NCBI GenBank assembly: GCA_036510575.1
Contig: DATCDR010000236.1
Location: 1-17,006, forward strand
Origin: DATCDR01 sp036510575
GTDB taxonomy: Bacteria > Actinomycetota > Acidimicrobiia > Acidimicrobiales > Bog-793
Reading direction: 5' to 3'
DNA length: 17,006 bases
The notes under the pieces were generated by a model. The model had not been told where the DNA came from. It ran no database searches and saw only the letters and a list, made by a program, of their open reading frames with translations. Shown piece after piece: positions 8,041-14,341 of the stretch; within the stretch, counting starts at the first letter, position 1, and each line of letters starts with the position of its first letter. Both the position numbers and the translations under genes were made by a program.

Positions 8041-8062
8041 CTAGCTGCGGGGGAGCAGCTAG
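8041..8062 (-). terminator. Candidate hairpin downstream of the second sigma gene
   Basis: CTAGCTGC, a 6-base GA-rich spacer (8049-8054) and GCAGCTAG form a perfect 8-bp stem 68 bases after the minus-strand sigma stop codon, in the 177-base gap before the Cys-rich gene. No T-run follows on the minus strand, so it is either a weak terminator or processing site, or an operator for the next gene. Confidence 0.4.
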
Positions 8063-8129
8063 TCGAACGACCTTTCTCGGGTTGTGCAGAAAAGGGGAGC
8101 GCGCTCGATCGCGATCCGACAGGTACTCG

Positions 8130-8999
8130 TCAAAGACCGAACCTCGTCTGTAGGAGGTTGTTGCTCGGCGTGAGCCTGGTCTTTAGGTGGCCGAGAGCGG
8201 CCTTTTCGATCTGGCAGATTCGAGATGGCGAAACGCCGAGCATCTCGGCGATCTGGAGTTGGGTGAGCTTGCCGAAGTAGCGAAAGGAGAGCGCTGCCCG
8301 TTCGCGCGGTGGGAGCTCTTTGATCGCGCTCACGAGCTCGGCGTAGTCAGCGGACTCGATCACACTCGCTTCAGGTCCAGCGTCTTGGGTTGGGATTGTG
8401 TCACCGATGCTGAACTCTGAGTCCTCGCTTGCGATCCGTTGGTCGAGACGAAGGAAGTAGACCGATCGCATCGCAGCGACGACTCGCTCGCTTTGATCAC
8501 GGGGCATGCCCGCCGCGTCTGCGACGGCTGCTCGTGACGGCTCCTCGCCTAACTCACTAGTCAGTCGCTCGGTGGCTTCCTTTACCCGGTTGACGTCTTC
8601 TCGAACGCCTCGCGGGAAGAAGTCGAGGGCGCGGAGCTCGTCGAGGATCACGCCTCGCACCCGAAGCGTCGCATAACCGGCGAATCTGGCAGGGTTCGAC
8701 CCGACGGCGAAGCTGTCGATGCTTTGCAGCAACCCGATGTACCCGAGCGCGTGCAGCTCGCCCTTCTCCCAGTAGGACTTGAGGTTGCGACCAAAAGTCC
8801 TAATCACACAGGGAATCACGTACTCATACGTCTCTGAGAGCTTCGTTCGGACATCGGTTCGCGAGCGATCGGCCCAGAAGATGTCCCACAGCTCGCCCGC
8901 GACCTTTGCTGCCGTCTCTCTGGCGTCGGCGTCGGGGTAGGTCTTGGCGTCAAATCGCCCCTCATCATGATGTACGAGCGTCGCTTGGGAGTTCTGCAT
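8130..8999 (-). CDS. RNA polymerase sigma factor, FliA/WhiG family (second copy)
   Basis: This is a second group 3 sigma-70 factor of about 289 residues, clearly divergent from the copy at 4292. Region 2 is at about 52-131 (ALGYIGLLQSIDSF, then YATLRVRGVILDELRALDFF, matching the WhiG/FliA pattern R-x-x-G-x-x-x-D-E-L-R). Region 3 is at about 140-185 (RVKEATERLTSELGEEPSRA). Region 4 is at about 225-270, with LPPRERAALSFRYFGKLT and the -35 helix-turn-helix VSPSRICQIEKAALGHLK. In-frame starts exist at 9026 (GTG) and 9002 (ATG). A GGAG lies within the codons just before 9002, and with normal spacing it points to the ATG at 8999. The upstream DNA (9040-9075) is AT-rich and probably holds the promoter. 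No anti-sigma factor or flagellar gene is adjacent. Confidence 0.93.
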   Translation of the reverse strand: MQNSQATLVHHDEGRFDAKTYPDADARETAAKVAGELWDIFWADRSRTDVRTKLSETYEYVIPCVIRTFGRNLKSYWEKGELHALGYIGLLQSIDSFAVGSNPARFAGYATLRVRGVILDELRALDFFPRGVREDVNRVKEATERLTSELGEEPSRAAVADAAGMPRDQSERVVAAMRSVYFLRLDQRIASEDSEFSIGDTIPTQDAGPEASVIESADYAELVSAIKELPPRERAALSFRYFGKLTQLQIAEMLGVSPSRICQIEKAALGHLKTRLTPSNNLLQTRFGL

Positions 9000-9087
9000 C
9001 ATCTTCTCCGTCGTCCTGCGTTTCACCGGATGATCTCACCGATGTCACACCTAAAAAGTAATGTATTGATAGTTTAGACACACGGGT

Positions 9088-9110
9088 GGCCTGTGGCGCA
9101 AGTGGTATTT
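9088..9110 (+). repeat. Short tRNA-Pro 5'-end-like remnant (first)
   Basis: CTGTGGCGCA at 9091-9100 is identical to positions 3-12 of the strand-matched 5' part of the tRNA-Pro gene further right, preceded by GGC and followed by AAGTGGTATTT. With the better copy at 9245 it shares CTGTGGCGCAAG and a similar tail. No anticodon arm follows. On its own the match is short; its resemblance to the second copy makes common origin plausible. Confidence 0.4.
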
Positions 9111-9244
9111 GTGACAGTTGAGATCAGTGGTGGTGCTGCACAACGTCGAACTGCTGGCCGCTCGCCTGCGAGCTGCGTACCTGGTGGTAGAAGCTTGGGT
9201 GCGGGATCCTTACTCACTTCGCTGAGCAGGGAAAATGTGGTGTT

Positions 9245-9284
9245 GGCTGTGGCGCAAGCTCGATTTAGCGCGCTTTGAGGGGTG
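9245..9284 (+). repeat. Degraded 5' half of a proline tRNA (second remnant)
   Basis: GGCTGTGGCGCA at 9245-9256 is identical to 9942-9953 in the intact tRNA-Pro. TAGCGCGCTT at 9266-9275 is identical to 9961-9970, with a D-loop between them that differs by a few bases. The match fades in the anticodon loop (TGAGGGGT against GACTGGGGGT) and there is no T arm or 3' acceptor strand, so it cannot fold as a tRNA. It reads as the 5' half of a tRNA-Pro copy cut near the anticodon loop, the place where tRNA-targeting integrases often cross over. Confidence 0.65.
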
Positions 9285-9348
9285 TAGCTCCGCTGCTGAC
9301 ACCCGATGACGCGGTACTGCGTTCCGGCTGCTCACGGTTCGCGGATCA

Positions 9349-9358
9349 AACACGTGTT
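9349..9358. repeat. 10-bp palindrome in the gap upstream of the 95-residue gene
   Basis: AACACGTGTT is a perfect palindrome shortly before a TAGAAT (9364-9369) that could act as a -10 element for the gene at 9434. There is no convincing -35 at the right spacing. The rest of the 9027-9433 gap holds only the two tRNA-like remnants. Confidence 0.25.
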
Positions 9359-9433
9359 CGATCTAGAATGACGCCGGTGAGCGCCCATGGTGGGCTAGAT
9401 GGTCGCAACGTTGGGTAGCAAGGGAGGCGGGTT

Positions 9434-9721
9434 GTGGACGTTCAGGACGAGCTAGACATGCTTCGCGCCGAGGTTGACGAACTTCAGGTCACGGTCGCTG
9501 AGCTGATCCAGGCCATTACGAGGGACACGACGCCGCCAAGAGCCCTTCCTCAAGATATGGCTGCCTTTGTCAATTGGCACGGTTCGCAGCAACGCCGGAG
9601 TAAGGCTGATGCATACAAGCATCCCGAGTTCGGCAATCCGCGGATCGCTGAGTGGATTGAGTGGGGCCGGCAGGGCTGGACGAGGCGCGCCGCAGATGAC
9701 GACTCTCGCACCGACCGCTGA
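9434..9721 (+). CDS. Small coiled-coil hypothetical protein
   Basis: The 95-residue product starts at a GTG with a strong GGGAGG at 9422-9427, six bases upstream. Residues 1-28 (VQDELDMLRAEVDELQVTVA) form a heptad pattern of Leu and Val suited to a short parallel coiled coil. Residues 40-85 contain FVNWHGSQQRR and RIAEWIEWGRQGWTRRA, rich in Trp and basic residues. No family is recognised. It is followed by a small overlapping frame at 9696. It lies just upstream of the tRNA-Pro integration site, so it may belong to an older island. Confidence 0.75.
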   Translation: MDVQDELDMLRAEVDELQVTVAELIQAITRDTTPPRALPQDMAAFVNWHGSQQRRSKADAYKHPEFGNPRIAEWIEWGRQGWTRRAADDDSRTDR

Positions 9722-9827
9722 CGAGCGATTTGCTAGCAATTTCGAGGAGCCTGCCTCGATGGCGACCGACGCCACCATCAAGGAGCGCGACGTTCGACGT
9801 GCACGCGGCGAGGAATTCGACGAATAG
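9696..9827 (+). CDS. Possible 43-residue acidic protein overlapping the coiled-coil gene
   Basis: The frame starts at an ATG 26 bases before the end of the previous gene and encodes MTTLAPTADERFASNFEEPA followed by a charged tail ending RARGEEFDE. GAGG at 9681-9684 lies 11 bases upstream, a little far. Composition (Asp, Glu, Ala, few rare residues) looks protein-like. An upstream extension of the frame to 9567 is serine/arginine-rich and is probably a shadow of the first gene. No family is recognised. Confidence 0.4.
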   Translation: MTTLAPTADERFASNFEEPASMATDATIKERDVRRARGEEFDE

Positions 9828-9856
9828 TCGGAGTCGGGTTGCGATCTGGGTTGCAA

Positions 9857-9895
9857 AGGAGCACCGGCGACGGTTGCGGTAGGGTAGGTGCTCCT
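9857..9895. repeat. 9-bp inverted repeat upstream of tRNA-Pro
   Basis: AGGAGCACC (9857-9865) and GGTGCTCCT (9887-9895) are perfect inverse complements separated by 21 bases. It lies between the small acidic gene and the tRNA, and could end the upstream transcript or bind a regulator. No T-run follows on either strand. Confidence 0.4.
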
Positions 9896-9903
9896 CAACT
9901 GAG

Positions 9904-9919
9904 TGCCCTGACCAGGGCA
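9904..9919. repeat. 6-bp hairpin 20 bases before tRNA-Pro
   Basis: TGCCCT, GACC and AGGGCA form a perfect 6-bp stem with a 4-base loop. It follows the 9-bp inverted repeat by only 8 bases. It may be a processing or termination structure ahead of the tRNA transcript. Confidence 0.35.
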
Positions 9920-9939
9920 AACGGTTGGTAGTTCAGTAG

Positions 9940-10014
9940 CGGGCTGTGGCGCAGCTTGGTTAGCGCGCTTGACTGGGGGTCAAGAGGTCCCGGGTTCAAA
10001 TCCCGGCAGCCCGA
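9940..10014 (+). tRNA. tRNA-Pro (anticodon GGG)
   Basis: The 75-base sequence folds as a complete tRNA. The acceptor stem is CGGGCTG (9940-9946) with CAGCCCG (10007-10013) and discriminator A at 10014. The anticodon stem is CTTGA/TCAAG (9968-9972 with 9980-9984) around the loop CTGGGGG, giving anticodon GGG at 9975-9977, which reads proline CCC (and CCU by wobble). The T arm is CCGGG, TTCAAAT, CCCGG. No CCA is encoded. The 3' half is the left copy of a 44-bp direct repeat whose partner is at 16403-16446, so this tRNA is an integration target. Confidence 0.97.
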
Positions 10015-10015
10015 C
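9972..10015 (+). repeat. Left attachment-site copy (3' half of tRNA-Pro)
   Basis: These 44 bases, from the last pair of the anticodon stem to one base past the discriminator, recur at 16403-16446 with a single mismatch (G at 10005 against C at 16436). The copy in the complete tRNA preserves tRNA function, as is usual when an element integrates into a tRNA 3' end. The repeats define a segment of 6,431 bp. Confidence 0.85.
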
Positions 10016-10071
10016 GCAAAGATGCAGGTCATAGAGTTATGTTGCCTGTGGATTGTGGCTGAATAGCCGTG

Positions 10072-10102
10072 TGAGAACATTTTGAGAACCAAACGGTTCT
10101 CA
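10072..10102. repeat. TGAGAAC repeat cluster, candidate integrase arm sites (left end)
   Basis: TGAGAAC occurs at 10072-10078 and 10083-10089, 11 bp apart (one helical turn), and in inverted form (GTTCTCA) at 10096-10102. The last two make a perfect palindrome, TGAGAACC-AAAC-GGTTCTCA. A related array lies at 16513-16530 next to the right repeat. Placement just beyond the tRNA at both ends is what arm-type binding sites of tyrosine integrases look like. Confidence 0.5.
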
Positions 10103-10270
10103 CGGAGGCCCTCCAGCGCTTCTAGCGCGCTGTACCACTCGACGAAGCAACCAGAGCTCCGGATACTCAGCACGGCGGAGCCAGCCGCCAGGCTCCTTGA
10201 CAGCGGTAACCCGTACGACATAGGGAACGGCAAGATCCTCAAGTAGCAGCGTGCGGTTAGACGATGGCAT
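10100..10270 (-). pseudogene. HicB-like antitoxin remnant, frameshifted
   Basis: The gene starts at an ATG (10270) with AGGAG at 10284-10280, nine bases upstream, and encodes a 56-residue frame including VPYVVRVTAVKEPGGWLRRA and EYPEL. That matches the HicB fold, a partial RNase-H-like strand pattern ending in a Y/F-P-(E/D)-L segment. After CCGGAGCTC a shift of frame gives GCFVEWYSALEALEGLRE, the expected continuation (Gly-Cys, then a helix with EALE). So one base has been lost or two gained near 10154. HicB proteins neutralise HicA mRNA interferases; no hicA is visible. The shifted tail runs into the TGAGAAC repeats, so the gene was probably also cut at its 3' end. The HicB assignment is from pattern memory. 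Confidence 0.5.
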
Positions 10271-10322
10271 GTCTGTCTGCTCCTCTCGAGGAATCGTTAT
10301 TGAGCAGCTAGGTTCGCACGAC

Positions 10323-10490
10323 GGTCCGCCCCGCGCGAATGCGGTCGCCGAGCGTTGGGTAAGAACGGTGCGCGAGGAATGCCTCGATTACTTGCTTGTC
10401 TTCTCGCGACGACTCTCAACGAGGTCCTCACCAACTACGTCCGCCATTATCGACGCACCCCCGCCAACTTAAGACTCCGGTACAGCAGTC
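10323..10490 (+). pseudogene. Transposase (rve/DDE integrase core) C-terminal remnant
   Basis: The plus strand reads PPRANAVAERWVRTVREECL and DYLLVFSRR, then after a one-base frameshift near 10412 continues TLNEVLTNYVRHYRRTP. This is the C-terminal end of the rve-type catalytic core of IS3/IS481-like transposases; the Glu in AVAERW is the third residue of the DDE triad. The first two acidic residues and the N-terminal DNA-binding domain are absent. The remnant stops against the 3' end of the convergent permease gene at 10493, where ABC ATPase genes would be expected. Confidence 0.75.
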
Positions 10491-10492
10491 GG

Positions 10493-11389
10493 CTACAGCA
10501 TGCCCCAGCGGGCTCGTAGCGCGTCGCCGAGCAGGTTCACTGCGGCGACCGTCGCGGCCAGGAAGGCGCTCGGGATGATCACGAGATCGGGATCCGAATA
10601 CAGGTACTGCTGGCCTGTGGCGATCATGTTGCCCCAGCTCGGTTCTGGAGGCGGTACGCCGAGGCCGAGGAAGCTGAGCGCCGCCTCGATGGAGATCGCG
10701 ATCGCCACGCCAAGGAGAGCGAACGTCATGAGCGGCGGCACGACGTGCGGCGCGATGTGCCGGAGGATCATCCGTCTATCCCGGGTCCCCACCAACTTCG
10801 ACGCGAGGACGAACGTCGACTCTCGAAGTTGCAGCGTGCCTGCTCGGGATAGCCGAGCAAACGCCGGCACCGCGAAGAACGAGATCGCCCAGATGACGTG
10901 CAGCTCGCTCGGGCCGAGGTAAGTCGCGATGGTGATCGCGAGTACGAGTGACGGGAACGAGAGCAACACGTCCAGGATTCGCATGATCACGGCCTCGATG
11001 GCACCGCCGTAGTAGGCCGCGAGGGTCCCGATCATCCCGCCACCAACTAGACCGAGGAACGCGGTCCCGAACCCGACCTCGAGGGAGACTCGGCCTCCGT
11101 AGAGGATCCGCGAGAAGACGTCATACCCGACGTTGTCCGTGCCAAATAGGTGATGCGGGGTGAGGGGTGCGAGGTTGGGCTGGGCAAGGTCCGCGGCCAC
11201 CGGACTCGGGATCTTGTGGATCACGGGCCATAGAAAACAGGCTCCTGCCATGACGAGCAAGAAGCCCACCGGCAACCATATCTCCAGCGAACGGGCGAGG
11301 AGCCGGAAGCGATTCGGAGGAAGCTCGAACGCGCTCTCGATGGCCAAGGGGGCGTCGAGAACCCCGAGCTCAACTGGTTGGCCGGCCAT
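10493..11389 (-). CDS. ABC transporter permease, DppC/OppC family
   Basis: This 298-residue inner-membrane permease is the second channel subunit of a peptide/nickel-type ABC importer. It has an N-terminal membrane segment (near 35-55, LEIWLPVGFLLVMAGACFLW), then the family motif HHLFGTDNVGYDVFSRILYGGRVSL, about five further membrane helices, the cytoplasmic coupling loop (VLASKLVGTRDRRMILRH) and the late motif AALSFLGLGVPPPEPSWGNM. The frame is open to 11473, but the ATG at 11389 gives the usual N-terminus and a 20-base overlap with the preceding permease, typical of these operons. It ends LLGDALRARWGML. No ATPase gene follows; a transposase remnant begins within three bases of the stop. Confidence 0.93.
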   Translation of the reverse strand: MAGQPVELGVLDAPLAIESAFELPPNRFRLLARSLEIWLPVGFLLVMAGACFLWPVIHKIPSPVAADLAQPNLAPLTPHHLFGTDNVGYDVFSRILYGGRVSLEVGFGTAFLGLVGGGMIGTLAAYYGGAIEAVIMRILDVLLSFPSLVLAITIATYLGPSELHVIWAISFFAVPAFARLSRAGTLQLRESTFVLASKLVGTRDRRMILRHIAPHVVPPLMTFALLGVAIAISIEAALSFLGLGVPPPEPSWGNMIATGQQYLYSDPDLVIIPSAFLAATVAAVNLLGDALRARWGML

Positions 11390-12389
11390 AGCGAATCCTT
11401 GGGTCGAGTACCGCATACAGCAGGTCGGTGAGGAGGTTCGCGAACACGACCGCCACCGCGAGGACGACGACAATGCCTTGAACCACCACGATGTCGCGAT
11501 TCGAGATGGCTTGGATCAGCTCCTGCCCGATCCCGGGCAAGGCGAATATCTGTTCAATGAGGACCGTTCCGCCGACGAGAGCCCCGAGATTCAAGCCAAC
11601 GAGCGTCAGCAGCCCGAACAGTGAGTTTCGAAGTGCATGGCGCACGAGCACTCGACCCGGCGAGATTCCCTTCGCCTTCGCCGTTACCACGTAGTCCTCG
11701 CTGCTCAACTGGTCGAGGATGTCCGCTCGCAGTACTCGCGAGTACGTGGCGAACAAGGTGAACCCGAGCGTCACCGAGGGCAGCACCATCGATCGAAGGT
11801 TCTGACCGACGTTCTGGGATAACGAGGTGAACCCGACGGCCGGGAACCAGCCGGCGTGCACCGCGAAGATCAGGATCAGAATCAAGCCGACGACGAAGGC
11901 CGGAACCGACAGACCGAGCATGCTGATCACCATGGTCACACGATCGACAATCCCGTGCGGCCAGCGCGCTGCGAGTACTGCGACGGGAATCGCGAAGAAC
12001 AGGGCCAAGAAAAAGGCGAAGCCGATGAGCTCCAAGGTGACCGGCAGGCGCTGATCGATGATCGTGGAGACCGCCTGACCACTGGCGAGCGACGCCCCGA
12101 AGTGTCCCGTCACGATGTGTCCGAGCCACTCTCCGTAGCGGACGAAGAAGGGTTGATCGAGTCCAAGTTTCTTCGACAGTGCAGCGATTTCGGTCTTTGT
12201 CGCGCCGATTCCAAGCAGGGACTCCGCTGCCGATCCCGGCAGCAAATTGAGGAGGGTGAAGGTGAGGAAGGTCACCCCCCACAGGACCGGAATCGCCTGC
12301 AATACCCGGCGGCCGATTACCGAGAAACTTGGTGAGTCTAGGATACTACGGAACGTCCTCCTGCGGACCGGCTCTTCACTCAGTCGCAC
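11370..12389 (-). CDS. ABC transporter permease, DppB/OppB family
   Basis: This 339-residue permease is the first channel subunit of the same importer. The family N-terminus RRVLQAIPVLWGVTFLTFTL lies near residues 25-45, followed by LLNLLPGSAAESLLG and LGLDQPFFVRYGEWL. Membrane helices come after, with the coupling-loop motif YVVTAKAKGISPGRVLVRHALRN and a typical ending, LTDLLYAVLDPRIRYG. The frame is open up to 12563, but AGGAG six bases upstream supports the GTG at 12389; the longer N-terminus is low-complexity and overlaps a strong hairpin. It overlaps the next permease by 20 bases, and the substrate-binding protein gene lies 106 bases upstream on the same strand. Confidence 0.94.
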   Translation of the reverse strand: MRLSEEPVRRRTFRSILDSPSFSVIGRRVLQAIPVLWGVTFLTFTLLNLLPGSAAESLLGIGATKTEIAALSKKLGLDQPFFVRYGEWLGHIVTGHFGASLASGQAVSTIIDQRLPVTLELIGFAFFLALFFAIPVAVLAARWPHGIVDRVTMVISMLGLSVPAFVVGLILILIFAVHAGWFPAVGFTSLSQNVGQNLRSMVLPSVTLGFTLFATYSRVLRADILDQLSSEDYVVTAKAKGISPGRVLVRHALRNSLFGLLTLVGLNLGALVGGTVLIEQIFALPGIGQELIQAISNRDIVVVQGIVVVLAVAVVFANLLTDLLYAVLDPRIRYGRPTS

Positions 12390-12429
12390 CCTGGACTCCT
12401 CTCCCCTCGGCTGTCGACCGGCTCGCACA

Positions 12430-12473
12430 AAGACAGCACCCCGCGCCATGCTCGGAGGCGGGGGTGCTGTCTT
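12430..12473 (-). terminator. Strong hairpin between binding-protein and permease genes
   Basis: AAGACAGCACCCCGC (12430-12444) and its near-perfect inverse complement (12458-12473) form a stem of about 15 bp with one bulged base and a 13-base loop. It sits 23 bases after the binding-protein stop codon and about 40 bases before the DppB start. In similar operons such a structure lets the binding protein be made in excess, by partial termination or by protecting the upstream mRNA 3' end. The T-rich end is short (GTCTTTG), so leaky termination or RNA stabilisation fits better than a full stop. Confidence 0.7.
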
Positions 12474-12495
12474 GAGTTGTCCGGCCTCGTGCGGC

Positions 12496-14058
12496 CTACT
12501 TGATGTAGACGTTCTCGTAGTTGATGGCTGGGCCGAGCTGGCCGGGCACGAGCAAGACGCCACCGAGGGTCTTCGACACCACGACCTGCTGCGGGGCCGA
12601 GTAGGTGTAGAGGTTGTACGCGTTCGAGGCGAGCGTTGCGTAGATCTTGTGGATCAGTACGCCGCGGTTGGCGGAATTCAACGTCTCTTCGGACTGGGCG
12701 ATCAGGTTGTCGACCGTGGAGTCCGTGGTACCCGAGAAAATGCCCTTGGAGCTGTCGCGCGTTGAGAGGGCCTGCACTCCGACCTCGGGGTCAATGCCGC
12801 CACCGGCCTCGGTCGTCGCCGTCCAGGAGTTGTGGATGTAGGCGTTGATCACCGACTGCAGCGAGTCCGGGACGATCTGCACCTTGATGCCTGCCGCCTC
12901 CCACTGGCTCGCGATGACTTCGCCTGCCTGTTCACCTGTCGGAGTACTGAGGACCATGAGCTGGGTGGACAGCCCCCCGAGCTGGCTCACGAGTGCCGTT
13001 GCCTTCGCGAGGTCATAGGTGCGATAGCCGGGGACCTTCGCCTCGTAGTAGTGGCTTCCCGGCCCGCAGGGGCACTCCACGACTTTCCCTACGCCGGAGT
13101 TGATCACGTTCATGATCTGTTTGGAGTTCGTCGCGTAATAAACGGCGTCGCGAGCGAGCGGGTTGTTGAACGGAGCGATCTTGTCGTTTACCTGGATGCT
13201 GTTCGCGATCACGCCGGAGATCTTGGGCGTGAGCAGCCCAGCGCGGTCGGCCTGCTTCAACGTGTCCTCCGTGATCCCGCCCGTCATCAGCTGAGCAGAG
13301 CCCGACTCGACTCCGGCGACACCGCTCGTCTCGTTCGCGACCGAGGTGAACGTCAGCGAGTTCAAGTAGGGGTGTCCCTTTTGCCAGTAGAGGGGGTTGC
13401 GCTTTAGCACGAGGCTCGCCGACGCCTCGTTGCTCACGACCTCGAAGGGCCCGGCACCGATCGGGTGCTGGGCGTAGGCCGGCTCACCCATCGACGCGAG
13501 CGCCGTCGGGTCGACGGTCCAGTTCGGCGCCTCGGAAACGAAGGACTCGATGATGGTCGCCGAGGGGTGCGAGAGGTGCAGGACAACCTGGTAGGGCCCG
13601 TTTGCGCTGATTGACGACAAGACTGCGAAGTCGAAGTCACACAGGCAGCCATTCGATGGAAGCAGGTCTTGCTCGACGCTCGTGACGACGTCAGCGGCTG
13701 TGTACGGCGTGCCGTCGGAGAACTTCAGCCCCTTGCGCAGGTTGATAGTGATTTGAAGCCCGCCGTCGGACGTTTTGTAGTTCTGTGCCAGGTCGTCGAT
13801 GACCGATGTGCCCGGCCCCTGTTCGAAGAGCTGACCGAAAATGGCGTTCTCGTAGTCGACGTCCGCCGCATCCTGATTGTTCGTCGTAGGATCGAGCCCC
13901 GGCCACTGCGAGGCGATCTCGAGGACTGTGAGCGAACCGCCCTTTTTGGGGCCCGTGCTCGCGCTAGACGTCGCCCCAGTCGCAGCCAAGACGGTCGAGC
14001 ACAACAGGAGTAACCCGATACTGGACTTCACGGCGCGCGCGACAAAAAACCGTCTCAT
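12496..14058 (-). CDS. Extracellular solute-binding protein, family 5 (DppA/OppA type)
   Basis: The 520-residue protein captures the substrate outside the membrane for the permeases downstream. A signal peptide covers about 1-34 (RRF start, then SIGLLLLCSTVLAATGA). The mature start GGSLTVLEIASQWPGLDPTT, then LRKGLKFSDGTPYTAADVV near 110-125 and PIGAGPFEVVS near 200, are family 5 signatures. There is no convincing lipobox, so anchoring is unclear. Two Cys pairs (GCLCD near 138 and ECPCG near 330) could form disulfides. The ATG at 14058 has AGGGGG at 14071-14066, seven bases away. It is divergent from the Rieske oxygenase gene with 283 bases between starts, suggesting the imported compound is the oxygenase substrate or a related one. 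Substrate identity cannot be read from sequence. Confidence 0.92.
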   Translation of the reverse strand: MRRFFVARAVKSSIGLLLLCSTVLAATGATSSASTGPKKGGSLTVLEIASQWPGLDPTTNNQDAADVDYENAIFGQLFEQGPGTSVIDDLAQNYKTSDGGLQITINLRKGLKFSDGTPYTAADVVTSVEQDLLPSNGCLCDFDFAVLSSISANGPYQVVLHLSHPSATIIESFVSEAPNWTVDPTALASMGEPAYAQHPIGAGPFEVVSNEASASLVLKRNPLYWQKGHPYLNSLTFTSVANETSGVAGVESGSAQLMTGGITEDTLKQADRAGLLTPKISGVIANSIQVNDKIAPFNNPLARDAVYYATNSKQIMNVINSGVGKVVECPCGPGSHYYEAKVPGYRTYDLAKATALVSQLGGLSTQLMVLSTPTGEQAGEVIASQWEAAGIKVQIVPDSLQSVINAYIHNSWTATTEAGGGIDPEVGVQALSTRDSSKGIFSGTTDSTVDNLIAQSEETLNSANRGVLIHKIYATLASNAYNLYTYSAPQQVVVSKTLGGVLLVPGQLGPAINYENVYIK

Positions 14059-14341
14059 AAGGTGGCCCCCTACCTAATTAATTGAAATAATGCCCCAAGC
14101 CCCCGGCACCGATTGACGTCACCGCCTGCCTTGCCGATCGCGGTTTGCATTATTACACTACGAGTGTGGTTACTTTATTTCACGTCTTCTAAGGATGTCA
14201 ACGCGCGTTTCGCGAACTTGCAATTGTTCGAGCACTGATGGACGAGGCCACAGTCGAATCCGCGTCGGGGAATCCTGCCAAGCAATAATCTTTAACCATC
14301 CTTACTAATTACCGTAAGTAACTTCACAATCGGAGGGGACG
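14059..14341. promoter_or_regulatory. AT-rich divergent regulatory region
   Basis: This 283-base gap separates two divergent genes and is clearly more AT-rich than its flanks, so it should hold both promoters. It contains ACACT-ACG-AGTGT (14155-14167), the palindromes TTCGCGAA (14209-14216) and AATTAATT (14076-14083), and TTTAACC and TTACTAATTACCG near 14290-14316. I could not fix a -35/-10 pair with confidence. No regulator gene is adjacent, so any controlling protein is encoded elsewhere. Confidence 0.5.

Noticed and set aside
9093..9278. Plus-strand 61-residue frame in the gap before the coiled-coil gene
   Set aside because: No ribosome-binding site, and it reads through both tRNA-like remnants; probably non-coding.
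9895..10242. Minus-strand 115-residue frame containing CRDLNPGPLDPQ
   Set aside because: That stretch is the antisense translation of the tRNA-Pro gene, a common false protein. Only the HicB-like part at its start was kept, as a remnant.
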